Origin: Achromobacter xylosoxidans
GTDB lineage: Bacteria; Pseudomonadota; Gammaproteobacteria; Burkholderiales; Burkholderiaceae_B
Assembly: GCF_001457475.1 (NCBI RefSeq)
Contig: NZ_LN831029.1
Span: 558,001 to 622,000 of the forward strand
Length of the DNA: 64,000 nucleotides
Direction of reading: 5' to 3'
Part shown: positions 1 through 8,945 of the stretch, piece by piece
Layout of the letters: each line of letters starts with the position of its first letter
Numbering within the stretch: the first letter of the stretch is position 1
Position numbers and translations under genes: made by a program
The notes under the pieces: model-generated
Told to the model about the DNA's origin: nothing
The model's input: the letters and a program-made list of their open reading frames with translations, nothing else
Database searches by the model: none

Positions 1-327
1 CGCGTTCGCTGGGATCGGAATGAGGGGGGTGCATGAGGCGGTTTCCTTGCGTGGCAAGCCCGGGAAGGGCGGTACGGAAAGTCTGGGCGCGCCCGCGGTC
101 ACGGACCAGCGGCGGATGGGGCGGATTGCGGCCAGGGTGGCGCGCGCGGCGGCCAACCCGGGCGGTGGCGGCGGATGGCGGCCGCGCTGGCGCGGATTGC
201 GGCCAAGGCAAGGACAGCGCGGTGGACACCGCTGTCGTTGCGCTAAGGTAGCGTGTGTTGGCGGCGCGCCGTCGCCATGCCTGCGCCGCGCGGCCGCGCG
301 GCGCAGGCTTCCCGGTTATCCGATCCC
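1..327. other. Left-edge region with no recognisable gene
   Basis: Very GC-rich stretch in which I find no convincing coding region. It holds a local imperfect duplication: a 14-bp word (GCGGATTGCGGCCA) occurs at 121-134 and again at 192-205, and the words before each copy (GGCGGATGG at 111 and 170) are also alike. A small hairpin-forming sequence lies near 211-236. It may contain the promoter of the downstream regulator, but no good -35/-10 pair was found. Confidence 0.4.
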
Positions 328-1299
328 ATGAAATCCGTCGCCATTCTCGTTTTTCCCGGCGTGCAGTCGCTGGACGTCAGCGGGCCGCTGGACGTGTTCG
401 CCGAGGCCAACCGCTTCCTGTTGCCCGCCAGCCAGTACCGGATGGAACTGATCGGCCTGACGCGTGGCGCGGTGCCCTGCTCCAACGGCATGCTGCTGGT
501 CCCGCAGCGTCACTACGCGGAGGTCGACGAGGCGCCCGACCTGCTGCTGGTCGCGGGCGGGCCGGACCTGCCGGCGGCGCGCGAACCGGACGAAGGCCTG
601 GCCTGGCTGCGCGGGGCCTGTGCGCGCGCCGGCCGTTACGGCGCGATCTGCAACGGTATCTTCCTGTTGGCTCGGGCAGGCCTGCCTGCCGGCGCCATCG
701 TGACCACGCACTGGAACGATGCGCAGGCGCTGGCGGCGCGCTATCCGGAGCTGCGGGTCGAGTCCGACCGGCTCTACGTGCGGGATGGCCGGCTGCACAC
801 CTCGGCGGGGGTGACCGCCGGCATCGATCTGGCGCTGTCCCTGGTGGCGCAGGACCACGGGCCCGACGTGGCGCTGAACGTGGCCAAGCGGCTGGTGGTG
901 TTCATGCAGCGCGCCGGCGGCCAGTCGCAGTTCAGCCCCTTCCTCACGCCGTTCGTCGAAGAGACGTCGGCGGTGGCGCTGGTGCAGCAGCACGTGTTGG
1001 GCCATCTGGCCGACGACCTGGGGGTGGCGGCGCTGGCGGCGGTGGCCAACATGAGCCGCCGCAATTTCGCGCGCGTGTTCCTGCGCGATGCCGGCATCAC
1101 GCCCGCGGAATTCGTCGAGAGCGCGCGGCTGGATGCGGCCCGCGCGCGGCTGGAGCGCGAGTCGGCGCCCCTCAAAACCGTGGCCTTTCATTGCGGCTTT
1201 CGCGATGCCCGCCACCTGCGCGAGGTGTTCCAGCGGCGGCTGGGCGTGTCGCCCAGCCAATACCGCGCCAGCTTCGGCCGCCCGGGCGGCGCGGGCTGA
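328..1299 (+). CDS. GlxA-family transcriptional regulator (DJ-1/PfpI domain plus AraC-type HTH)
   Basis: Predicted 323-aa cytoplasmic regulator. Residues 3-170 form a DJ-1/PfpI class-I amidotransferase-like domain with the cysteine elbow at AICNG (Cys108), here probably a sensor rather than an enzyme. The C-terminal ~100 residues are an AraC/XylS double helix-turn-helix (LAAVANMSRRNFARVF, then KTVAFHCGFRDARHLREVF and the terminal LGVSPSQYR). The ATG at 328 was chosen because the DJ-1 fold begins right there (KSVAILVFPGVQSLD); in-frame codons further upstream only add low-complexity sequence. The gene is convergent with cheD, separated by 11 bp. Targets unknown. Family assignment firm, ligand unknown. 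Confidence 0.88.
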   Translation: MKSVAILVFPGVQSLDVSGPLDVFAEANRFLLPASQYRMELIGLTRGAVPCSNGMLLVPQRHYAEVDEAPDLLLVAGGPDLPAAREPDEGLAWLRGACARAGRYGAICNGIFLLARAGLPAGAIVTTHWNDAQALAARYPELRVESDRLYVRDGRLHTSAGVTAGIDLALSLVAQDHGPDVALNVAKRLVVFMQRAGGQSQFSPFLTPFVEETSAVALVQQHVLGHLADDLGVAALAAVANMSRRNFARVFLRDAGITPAEFVESARLDAARARLERESAPLKTVAFHCGFRDARHLREVFQRRLGVSPSQYRASFGRPGGAG

Positions 1300-1310
1300 G
1301 GCGGCGCGCG

Positions 1311-2087
1311 TCAGCTGCCGGCGGTTTCCGGCTTGCGGCGGCGGGTGACGCCGGTGTCGAACCGTTCCACGCCGGGACGCGCGGCGGGACGATCGAAACG
1401 CTCGACGCCGGGACGATCGAAACGCTCCACGCCCGGGCGCGCCGCGGGCCGGTCGAAGCGTTCGACGCCGGGCCGCGCGAAGCGTTCGACGCGCGGCGGG
1501 CTGTGGGTCTTGGCCTGCACGCTCTCGGCGGCGGCCTGTTCGCGCTTGGCGATGATTTCTTCGGCGCGCTGATGGTGCGGCGCCATCTTGCGCACCATCA
1601 CGCGGCCGTCGCGCGGGAAATAGTTGATGCGGCGCGCATGCACGTCGCCCAGGTCCTGCGCCTTGACCGGGATGCCTTCGGTGCGCAGGTAGTTCAGCAC
1701 GAACTGGCCGTTACGCTCGCCGATGTTCATCTGCTGCATGGCCGACAGCACCGCGCCGCCGCCGAACACCTTGGCCTCGAGGCGGTCGCGTACCGCGCCG
1801 GCCTTGAGCAGTTCGTTGATCAGCACTTCCATGGCGAAGGCGCCGTAGCGCATGGTGGCCGAGGCCGGCGACTGCATGTCGCCTTCAGGCAGCATGAAAT
1901 GGTTCATGCCGCCGACCCCGGTGACGGGGTCGTGGATGCAGGCGGCCACACACGACCCCAGCACGGTCGAGATCATGATGTCTTCGTCGGTGACGTAGTA
2001 CTCGTTGGGGAGTACTTTCACCGCCTGGGACTGGAACGCGCTATCGAAATAATGGCGCGTCGCGCGGGCTTCAAGACGGGCGACCAT
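1311..2087 (-). CDS. cheD: Chemoreceptor glutamine deamidase CheD with repetitive C-terminal tail
   Basis: 258-aa CheD-family protein, which deamidates specific glutamines of methyl-accepting chemotaxis proteins. The catalytic pair is visible: Cys46 in TVLGSCVA and His63 in GGMNHFMLP, followed by the conserved [16 protein letters not shown] and [10 protein letters not shown] blocks. Typical CheD proteins are about 160-200 aa; here residues 200-246 form an extra tail with five copies of VERF(D/A), in 8- and 12-residue units such as VERFDRPG and [12 protein letters not shown], ending in a basic stretch (TRRRKPE). No other chemotaxis gene is in the window, so this copy is an orphan. The tail is proline/arginine-rich and probably disordered; its function is unknown. 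Confidence 0.93.
   Translation of the reverse strand: MVARLEARATRHYFDSAFQSQAVKVLPNEYYVTDEDIMISTVLGSCVAACIHDPVTGVGGMNHFMLPEGDMQSPASATMRYGAFAMEVLINELLKAGAVRDRLEAKVFGGGAVLSAMQQMNIGERNGQFVLNYLRTEGIPVKAQDLGDVHARRINYFPRDGRVMVRKMAPHHQRAEEIIAKREQAAAESVQAKTHSPPRVERFARPGVERFDRPAARPGVERFDRPGVERFDRPAARPGVERFDTGVTRRRKPETAGS
1357..1500. repeat. Coding tandem repeats in cheD 3' end (VERFDRP units)
   Basis: Direct DNA repeats of 24 and 36 bp (complementary strand of words like GACGATCGAAACGCTC and GGTCGAAGCGTTCGAC) encode five VERF motifs in the CheD tail. Unit length is a multiple of three throughout, so copy-number change would keep the frame. Codons differ between copies, suggesting that the array is not brand new. 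Confidence 0.8.
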
Positions 2088-2502
2088 GGGGCGTAATCAA
2101 GGGCAGGAACAACGATTGGGACACGAAGGCAGGGCTCGGTGGAACAATAAACGTTTCAAAATATGTAGAAAAATGTCGCTTTATTCTTGCACATCTGGCC
2201 TGTAATGGGGGGAAAACCTGTGTAACCGCAACTTTGTTATGTCCCTGAAAAATATGGCCGTTTGTCCGCCGGCCTGGCGTTTCGGCGCCATTCCTGGCGC
2301 GGCCCCCGGGGAGCGCAGGGCGGCCCGTGACACGGGACAGACGCCATGCGCACACTGGCCAGAGAAGGCCGCGGCGAGCAGGTGCTGCCATCGTACCCAC
2401 GGCGGGCGCGGCCGTTCCCCGGATCACGGGGACGAAGGGGGGCTATACGTGGCTTTAGGCAGGCCGGCCTTCAGGAAAATCGGACGAAGACCGGTGCCCT
2501 TT
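2088..2502. other. 415-bp intergenic region between ftsX and cheD
   Basis: No gene recognised. The part at about 2140-2240 is distinctly AT-rich compared with the surroundings and lies just upstream of cheD (minus), so it probably carries the cheD promoter, but no clear sigma-70 or sigma-28 box pair could be fixed. The rest (2260-2500) is GC-rich without an obvious terminator for ftsX. Confidence 0.4.
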
Positions 2503-3411
2503 TCAGAATCGCGTGCTGCGCGTGACGGACCAGCGCGCCGACAGCGCGCCCAGGGCGGCCGAGGCGACGATGGCCGCCAGCAGCACCGGCGCGCCGGGCA
2601 GATGCAGGGCGAATTCCGCCCCGTAGCTGCGCGCCAGGCCGAGCAGGGCGTTGTTCAGCGGCGACAGCGCCACCGCCGCCACGCCGATGGCCAACAGCGA
2701 GGCCAGGGCGCCGGACAGCGCGCCCAGGTACAGGAAGGGCCGCCGCACGAACGACTCGGTGGCGCCCACCAGGCGCGCCACGGCGATTTCCTCGCGCTGC
2801 GACAGGGCCTGCATGCGCACCGTGTTGAACACCGTGGCCAGCACCACCACCGCCACGCAGGCGGCCAGGAAGCCCAGGCCGATGCGGGCGAAGCGCAGGA
2901 TGGCTTCGAGCCGTTGGACCCAGGCGCTGTCCAGCTGCACAAGGTCGACCTGGTCCCATTGTTTCCAGGCCTGCGCCAGCCTGTCGGCGCGGCCGGCCAG
3001 GTCTTCGCCGTCGGCCAGCGTCACCACCACCGCGTCGGGCAGCGGATTGCCGGGCAGCACGGCCAGCGCCTGTTGCCAGGCAGGATTGGCGCGCAGGTCG
3101 GCCAGGGCGTCGTCGCGGCCGATCACGCGCACCGCGCGCACGTCGCTGGCGTATTCGCCCTGGATGCGCTTGGCGATGTCGGCGGCGGCGCCGGCGGGCG
3201 CATCGACCCGCATGAAGACGGTGACCTCGGGGGTGACGGACATCTGCCGCGCCACCGGCTGCACCGACACCAGGATGGCGCTGCCCAACAGCGGCAGGGC
3301 CAGCGCCAGCGCCATCACCAGCAGGTTGGCGAGCGACGAGAACGGCTGCTTGACCAGCCGGCGCAGGGTGACCATGAGGGCATAGCGATGCTGCCGCAGC
3401 CAGGCGTTCAT
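2503..3411 (-). CDS. ftsX: Cell division protein FtsX
   Basis: 302-aa inner-membrane partner of FtsE. In the FtsEX complex it does not transport but transmits ATP hydrolysis to septal peptidoglycan hydrolase activators. Layout fits FtsX: a short cytoplasmic N-terminus, a first transmembrane segment near residues 27-50, a large periplasmic loop (about 55-165) and three further segments in the C-terminal half, including the conserved cytoplasmic block QREEIAVARLVGATESFVRRPFL (split here as QREEIAVARLVGA then FVRRPFLYLG). It overlaps the end of ftsE by 4 nt (ATGA), indicating translational coupling. No downstream gene on this strand for about 400 bp. Confidence 0.95.
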   Translation of the reverse strand: MNAWLRQHRYALMVTLRRLVKQPFSSLANLLVMALALALPLLGSAILVSVQPVARQMSVTPEVTVFMRVDAPAGAAADIAKRIQGEYASDVRAVRVIGRDDALADLRANPAWQQALAVLPGNPLPDAVVVTLADGEDLAGRADRLAQAWKQWDQVDLVQLDSAWVQRLEAILRFARIGLGFLAACVAVVVLATVFNTVRMQALSQREEIAVARLVGATESFVRRPFLYLGALSGALASLLAIGVAAVALSPLNNALLGLARSYGAEFALHLPGAPVLLAAIVASAALGALSARWSVTRSTRF

Positions 3412-4121
3412 GCCGGTTCTCCCGCGATGCCGTGGCCGGCGTCGGCCGGGGGCGTGGCGGCGCCGTGCGAGTCGGCGAACCGGCCCGGGTCGATGCGCAG
3501 GGTGCGGGTGGCGTAGCGCGCCATGAGTTCCTGGTCGTGCGAGGCGATCAGCGTGGTGACGCCGACGCGGTTGAAGTCGCGGAACACGTTCATGATGCGC
3601 TGCGCGTTGTCGTGGTCGAGGTTGGCGGTGGGTTCGTCGGCGATCAGGATGGCGGGCCGGTTGACGATGGCGCGCGCGATCGCCAGGCGCTGCTGCTCGC
3701 CGCCCGACAATTCGATGGGATTGAGGTCTTCCTTGCCCGACAGGCCGACCTTGTCCAGCGCCGCGCGGGCGCGCGCGGCGGCCGAATTCCAGGGATGGCC
3801 GGTGACCGCCAGCGGCAGCATCACGTTTTCAAAGGCGCTGCGGTCGAACAGCAGGTGGGTGTCCTGCAGGATCACGCCGACGGCGCGGCGCAGGTAGGGC
3901 CGGGCGCGGGCGGGCAGCTTGTCGAGCCGCTGGCCGTTGACCTGGATCGAACCGCGGCTGGCGGGCTCGAGGCCGCCGATCAGCTTGAGCAGAGTGGACT
4001 TGCCGGCGCCGGACGGCCCCGACACGAAAACGAACTCTCCCGCGCTCACGCGGAAGTTGATGTCGGCCAGGATATTGCGGCCGCGGCCATACGATTTGAA
4101 GACGTGCTGGAATTCGATCAT
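3408..4121 (-). CDS. ftsE: Cell division ATP-binding protein FtsE
   Basis: 237-aa ABC-type ATPase. The ATG at 4121 gives the canonical FtsE start MIEFQHVFKSYG; an in-frame upstream ATG would add only eight non-conserved residues. Walker A GPSGAGKST (about 35-43), signature LSGGEQQR and Walker B ILIADEPTANLD followed by the switch His in IASHDQ are all intact. Partner of FtsX, with which it overlaps by 4 nt. It lies divergent from the aap operon with a 315-bp shared upstream region. ftsY and rpoH, often near ftsEX in other proteobacteria, are not in this window. Confidence 0.96.
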   Translation of the reverse strand: MIEFQHVFKSYGRGRNILADINFRVSAGEFVFVSGPSGAGKSTLLKLIGGLEPASRGSIQVNGQRLDKLPARARPYLRRAVGVILQDTHLLFDRSAFENVMLPLAVTGHPWNSAAARARAALDKVGLSGKEDLNPIELSGGEQQRLAIARAIVNRPAILIADEPTANLDHDNAQRIMNVFRDFNRVGVTTLIASHDQELMARYATRTLRIDPGRFADSHGAATPPADAGHGIAGEPA

Positions 4122-4201
4122 GGCGGCTGTCGGATGAAGCCGCAATAGTAACTCGGGGACAGTAAGCTGGCCTAAAACGGCGTGGCGCCGGCGACGGAAA
4201 A

Positions 4202-4318
4202 AGTGTCCCGATGTGACGGAAATGAATCGGACGAAGTGACCGCCCGGACACGTTTATAGGGCAGGAATAGTGTCCCCGTTTTTATCTCAAAACCCCGTTT
4301 GATTTCATCCAGTGTCCC
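4202..4318. promoter_or_regulatory. Cluster of GTGWCC half-sites upstream of aapJ
   Basis: The word AGTGTCCC occurs three times in direct orientation (4202-4209, 4269-4276, 4311-4318). GTGACCG-CC-CGGACAC at 4236-4251 is an imperfect inverted repeat (6 of 7 arm positions match). It resembles the perfect palindromes at 42046 and 52200. A TATATT box at 4319-4324 could be the aapJ -10 element, but no good -35 is visible. The 315-bp region otherwise shows nothing. Function as regulator sites is inferred. Confidence 0.35.
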
Positions 4319-4436
4319 TATATTTCAAGGGAATTCCCGGATGCGGAGGCCGCTTTGCGGACGCTACCATCCGCCCCATGCGTAAAGCCCAACCCGGCCT
4401 TGCGTTCGGCTTCGCTACACCCCTACGGAGATCACG

Positions 4437-5453
4437 ATGAAAGTACTGAAACTCGCTGCCATTGGCGCCGCCCTGTTCGCTGCATCCGCGGCTGCCAATG
4501 CGGGTGCGACCTTCGATAACGTCAAGAAAAAAGGGTTTGTCCAATGCGGCGTTTCGACCGGTATTCCGGGCTTCTCGATCGCGGACAGCAAGGGTGAATA
4601 CAAGGGCCTGGACGTGGACCTGTGCCGCGCCATCGCCGCCACCATGTTCGGCGACGCCAGCAAGTTCAAGGTCACGCCGCTGAACACGCAGCAGCGCTTC
4701 ACCGCCCTGCAATCGGGCGAAGTGGACGTGCTGACCCGCAACACCACCGTCACGCTGACGCGCGACACCACCCTGGGCCTGATCGGCGTGGGCGTGAACT
4801 ACTACGACAGCCAGGGCGTCATGGTCTCCAAGGACCTGAACGTCAAGAGCGCCAAGGAACTGAACGGCGCCACCATCTGCGTGCAGCCGGGCACCACCAC
4901 CGAGCTGAACCTGGCCGACTGGTTCCGTGGCCAGAAGATCGAATTCAAGCCCGTCGTGATCGACAAGTACGACGAAATCATCCGCGCCTTCTCGGCCGGC
5001 CGTTGCGATGCCTTCACGACCGACAAGTCGCAGCTGGCCTCGACCCGCACCACGCTGGAGAATCCGGACAAGTACATCATCCTGCCGGAAGACTTCTCCA
5101 AGGAGCCGCTGGGCCCCATGGTGCGCCAGGGCGACGAGCAGTGGTTCAACGTGGTCCGCTGGTCGCTGAACGCGATGCTGGAAGCCGAGGAATACGGCAT
5201 CACGTCCAAGAACGTCGATGAAATGACCAAGAGCACCAACCCCAACATCCAGCGCATCCTGGGCGTGACCCCGGGCATGGGCAAGAACCTGGGCGTGGAT
5301 GACAAGTGGGGCTATAACATCATCAAGCAGGTCGGCAACTACGGCGAAAGCTTCGAAGCCACGCTCGGCAAGAGCAGCGCGATGAAGCTGGACCGCGGCC
5401 TGAACGCCAGCTACAAGCAAGGTGGCTTGATGTACGGCTGGCCGGTGCGCTAA
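4437..5453 (+). CDS. aapJ: General L-amino-acid ABC transporter, substrate-binding protein
   Basis: 338-aa periplasmic binding protein of the polar amino-acid uptake (PAAT) family, AapJ/BztA type. N-terminal signal peptide (MKVLKLAAIGAALFAASAAANA, split at the AxA site near residue 22). The mature part begins with TFDNVKKKGFVQCGVSTGIPGFS, and has the family hallmarks LDVDLCRAIAA and VLTRNTTVTLTRD. Length is as expected (about 340 aa). First gene of aapJQMP; an intercistronic stem-loop separates it from aapQ, as often seen where binding protein is made in excess over permease. Family known to take up glutamate, aspartate, glutamine and other L-amino acids; the exact substrates here are inferred. 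Confidence 0.93.
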   Translation: MKVLKLAAIGAALFAASAAANAGATFDNVKKKGFVQCGVSTGIPGFSIADSKGEYKGLDVDLCRAIAATMFGDASKFKVTPLNTQQRFTALQSGEVDVLTRNTTVTLTRDTTLGLIGVGVNYYDSQGVMVSKDLNVKSAKELNGATICVQPGTTTELNLADWFRGQKIEFKPVVIDKYDEIIRAFSAGRCDAFTTDKSQLASTRTTLENPDKYIILPEDFSKEPLGPMVRQGDEQWFNVVRWSLNAMLEAEEYGITSKNVDEMTKSTNPNIQRILGVTPGMGKNLGVDDKWGYNIIKQVGNYGESFEATLGKSSAMKLDRGLNASYKQGGLMYGWPVR

Positions 5454-5495
5454 CACACGGCTGCCCGGCATGGCGCGCGACGCGTGCCATGCCTA

Positions 5496-5513
5496 GCCCG
5501 CCTTCGAGCGGGC
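5496..5513 (+). promoter_or_regulatory. Intercistronic stem-loop between aapJ and aapQ
   Basis: Perfect 6-bp stem GCCCGC/GCGGGC with loop CTTCGA, in the 127-bp gap between aapJ and aapQ. No T-run follows, so it more likely stabilises the aapJ 3' end or attenuates than terminates fully. Confidence 0.5.
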
Positions 5514-5580
5514 GGCAGGAGTGGACGGCGCGGGCCGCAAGGCCCCCGCTGCCCGGTGTCCGACTTCTGTAGATTCATTC

Positions 5581-6771
5581 ATGACGACTTCAAATAAAAA
5601 CGCCCCGATTTCGGCACCCCCCCGGCGTCTGAACTGGAACGATCCCGGCGTGCGCGCCGTGGTCTATCAAGTGATCGCACTGGCCGCCGTCGCCCTGGCG
5701 GTGTGGTTCCTGGTTTCAAACACGCTTCACAACCTGTCCGTGCGCAACATCGCCACGGGCTTCGGTTTCCTGCAACGCGAGGCCGGCTTCGCCATCGGCG
5801 AAACGCCCATCGCGTATACCCCCGCCGACACGTATGGCCGCGCCATCTGGGTGGGCCTGCTCAACACGCTGCGCGTGGCCGTGCTCGGCATCGTGCTGGC
5901 GACCATCCTCGGCACGCTGATCGGCGTCGGCCGGCTGTCCAAGAACTGGCTCGTCGCCAAAATCACCTCGGTCTACGTCGAAGTGATGCGCAACGTGCCG
6001 CTGCTGCTGCAGCTGTTCTTCTGGTATGCGCTGATCACCGAGAACATGCCCGGCCCGCGCCAGGCGCACAACCCGCTGCCGGGCGTGTTCATCTCCAACC
6101 GCGGCCTGAAGGTGCCGGCGCTGGAGGGCAACTCGCTCGACTGGATGCTGGCCGGCCTGGGCCTGGCCATCGTCGCCATCCTGTTCCTGGGCCACTGGGG
6201 CAAGAAGCGCCAGGAAGCCACCGGCCACGTGTTCCCGCTGGGCCGCGCCGCCGTCGGCCTGCTGATCGGCTTGCCGATCGTCGGTTGGCTGGTCAGCGGC
6301 GCTTCGCTGACGCTGGACATGCCGGAACTGAAGGGCTTCAACTTCAGCGGCGGCCTGACGCTGTCGCCGGAGTTCGCCGCGCTGCTGGCGGGCCTGGTGA
6401 TCTACACCTCGGCCTTCATTGCCGAAGTGGTGCGCTCGGGCATCCAGGCGGTCAACAATGGCCAATGGGAAGCCGCCGGGGCCCTGGGCCTGCGCCGCAA
6501 GCAGGTGCTGCGCCTGGTGGTGCTGCCGCAGGCGCTGCGCGTGATCATCCCGCCGATGACCAGCCAGTTCCTCAACCTCACCAAGAACAGCTCGCTGGCC
6601 GTGGCCATCGGTTACCCGGACATCGTGTCGGTGGTCAACACCACGCTGAACCAGACCGGGCAGGCCATCGAGGGCATTCTCATCATCATGGGCGCGTACC
6701 TCACGGTCAGCCTGTCGATCTCGATCTTCATGAACTGGTACAACAAGCGCATTGCGCTGGTGGAGCGTTGA
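5581..6771 (+). CDS. aapQ: General L-amino-acid ABC transporter permease
   Basis: 396-aa inner-membrane permease of the PAAT family, the longer AapQ/BztB type. The ATG at 5581 (MTTSNKNAPISAPP) was preferred over an upstream in-frame start at 5521 that would add 20 proline/alanine-rich residues. Visible are an N-terminal membrane segment (about 24-45), an insertion between transmembrane helices carrying the NPLPGVFISNRGLKVP stretch typical of this subfamily, and the EAA-type loop near the C-terminus (QWEAAGALGLRRKQVLRLVVLPQA, given here as EAAGALGLRRKQ). It ends 1 nt before the aapM start, so the two are tightly coupled. Confidence 0.92.
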   Translation: MTTSNKNAPISAPPRRLNWNDPGVRAVVYQVIALAAVALAVWFLVSNTLHNLSVRNIATGFGFLQREAGFAIGETPIAYTPADTYGRAIWVGLLNTLRVAVLGIVLATILGTLIGVGRLSKNWLVAKITSVYVEVMRNVPLLLQLFFWYALITENMPGPRQAHNPLPGVFISNRGLKVPALEGNSLDWMLAGLGLAIVAILFLGHWGKKRQEATGHVFPLGRAAVGLLIGLPIVGWLVSGASLTLDMPELKGFNFSGGLTLSPEFAALLAGLVIYTSAFIAEVVRSGIQAVNNGQWEAAGALGLRRKQVLRLVVLPQALRVIIPPMTSQFLNLTKNSSLAVAIGYPDIVSVVNTTLNQTGQAIEGILIIMGAYLTVSLSISIFMNWYNKRIALVER

Positions 6772-6772
6772 T

Positions 6773-7876
6773 ATGAGCAGCACTACGCATACCCCCAGCG
6801 AAGGGCTGCCGCCGCCCAAGACCCATGTCGGCGCGTGGGCGTGGCTGCGCTCGCGCCTGTTTTCCTCGCCGCTGAACATCCTGATCACGGTGCTGCTGGC
6901 GTGGTTCCTGTTGATGTCGGTGCCGGCGCTGGTCGAGTGGGCCTTCATCAAGGCCAACTTCACCGCCGCCAACGCGCAGGAATGCCGCGCCTCGGTGGGC
7001 GGGGCCTGCTGGGCCTTCATCATCGAGAAGCACCGGCTGATCCTGTTCGGCACCTATCCGTACGACGAGCAATGGCGGCCGCTGATCGCGACCATCATCC
7101 TGGTCGCGGTGATCGTGTGCAGCGGCATCCGCCGTTTCTGGAACTGGAAGCTCGCCATCATCTGGACGGTCGGCCTGACCGCCGTGGCGATCCTGATGTG
7201 GGGCGGCGTGCTGGGCCTGACCTACGTCGAGAACGCGCGCTGGGGCGGCCTGCCGCTGACGTTGATCCTGTCGACGTTCGGCATCGCCTTCGCCTTCCCG
7301 ATCGGTGTGCTGCTGGCCCTGGGCCGGCGCTCGAAGATGCCGGCCATCAAGGCGCTGTGCGTCGTGTACATCGAGCTGATCCGCGGCGTGCCGCTGATCA
7401 GCCTGCTGTTCATGTCGTCGGTGATGCTGCCGCTGTTCCTGCCGGAAGGGTTCTCCATCGACAAGCTGCTGCGCGCGCAGATCGCGATCATCATGTTCGC
7501 GGCCGCGTACATCGCCGAAACGGTGCGCGGCGGCCTGCAGGCGATCCCCAAGGGCCAGTACGAAGGCGCCGACTCGCTCGGCCTGAACTACTGGCAGCAG
7601 ATGCGCAAGATCATCCTGCCGCAGGCGCTCAAGATCGTGATCCCGCCGCTGGTCAGCATCTTCATCGCGCTGTTCAAGGACACGTCGCTGGTGGTGATCA
7701 TCGGCATCTTCGACCTGACGCTGGCGGCCAAGGCGGCCCTGTCCGACGCGGCATGGCGCGGATTCGGGGTGGAGGCGTATCTGTTCATCTCGCTGATCTA
7801 CTTCGTCTTCTGCTTCTCCATGTCCAAATACAGCCAGGCGCTGGAAAAACGCCTGGCCACGGGCCACGCACGCTAG
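6773..7876 (+). CDS. aapM: General L-amino-acid ABC transporter permease
   Basis: 367-aa second permease of the aap system. Start ATG at 6773, one nucleotide after the aapQ stop. It has several transmembrane segments, the family loop with NARWGGLPLTLILST, the core SLLFMSSVMLPLF and the EAA-type motif YEGADSLGLNYWQQMRKI. AapM proteins are close in length (about 380 aa). It forms a heterodimeric channel with AapQ. A strong hairpin follows in the 60-bp gap to aapP. Confidence 0.92.
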   Translation: MSSTTHTPSEGLPPPKTHVGAWAWLRSRLFSSPLNILITVLLAWFLLMSVPALVEWAFIKANFTAANAQECRASVGGACWAFIIEKHRLILFGTYPYDEQWRPLIATIILVAVIVCSGIRRFWNWKLAIIWTVGLTAVAILMWGGVLGLTYVENARWGGLPLTLILSTFGIAFAFPIGVLLALGRRSKMPAIKALCVVYIELIRGVPLISLLFMSSVMLPLFLPEGFSIDKLLRAQIAIIMFAAAYIAETVRGGLQAIPKGQYEGADSLGLNYWQQMRKIILPQALKIVIPPLVSIFIALFKDTSLVVIIGIFDLTLAAKAALSDAAWRGFGVEAYLFISLIYFVFCFSMSKYSQALEKRLATGHAR

Positions 7877-7885
7877 AACCTTGCC

Positions 7886-7910
7886 GCGGGTCCGCCACCG
7901 GCGGACCCGC
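7886..7910 (+). promoter_or_regulatory. Intercistronic stem-loop between aapM and aapP
   Basis: Perfect 11-bp stem GCGGGTCCGCC/GGCGGACCCGC with a 3-nt loop (ACC). No U-run downstream. Likely an RNA stability or partial-termination element that sets the level of aapP relative to the permeases. Confidence 0.55.
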
Positions 7911-7936
7911 AACGCGATATTTACGGGAGTACAGGC

Positions 7937-8677
<741 letters not shown>

Positions 8678-8713
8678 GGCTGGGCGGGCTCCGGCCCGCC
8701 GCGCCCGCATCCG

Positions 8714-8744
8714 AAGCCGCCTTCCCTGGAAGGCGGCTTTTCTT
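8714..8744 (+). terminator. Intrinsic terminator of the aapJQMP operon
   Basis: Perfect 12-bp stem AAGCCGCCTTCC/GGAAGGCGGCTT (8714-8725 with 8728-8739) and a following T-rich tract (TTTTCTTT, 8738-8744). Confidence 0.9.
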
Positions 8745-8945
8745 TGGGCGCCGGCCGTTGGCGAGGCGGCGCGAAAGGGAAGGCGCCGAGAGCGCCGGGG
8801 TGGCCGGCGCACGTTGTTTCCAACCGGCCGGGGCGCGCCGTTCGCAGGAAAAGCGCGGGGTTCTCCCGGTATCCCTTTGTTACGCCGTTCACCCCGCTGC
8901 GGTATGCTACCGACCGCCATCGATGCAATGAGAGGAGCAAACCAG

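Noticed and set aside
2088..2250. Sigma-28 (flagellar) promoter for cheD
   Set aside because: A TAAA word occurs on the minus strand, but no GCCGATAA-like -10 follows at the right spacing.
2239..3516. Long plus-strand open frame (425 codons) across ftsX
   Set aside because: It is antisense to ftsX, has the repetitive Arg/Gly/His/Gln composition of a GC-rich shadow frame, and no recognisable domain.
4122..4436. Sigma-54 promoter for the aap operon
   Set aside because: No TGGCAC-N5-TTGCA type element could be found in the region.
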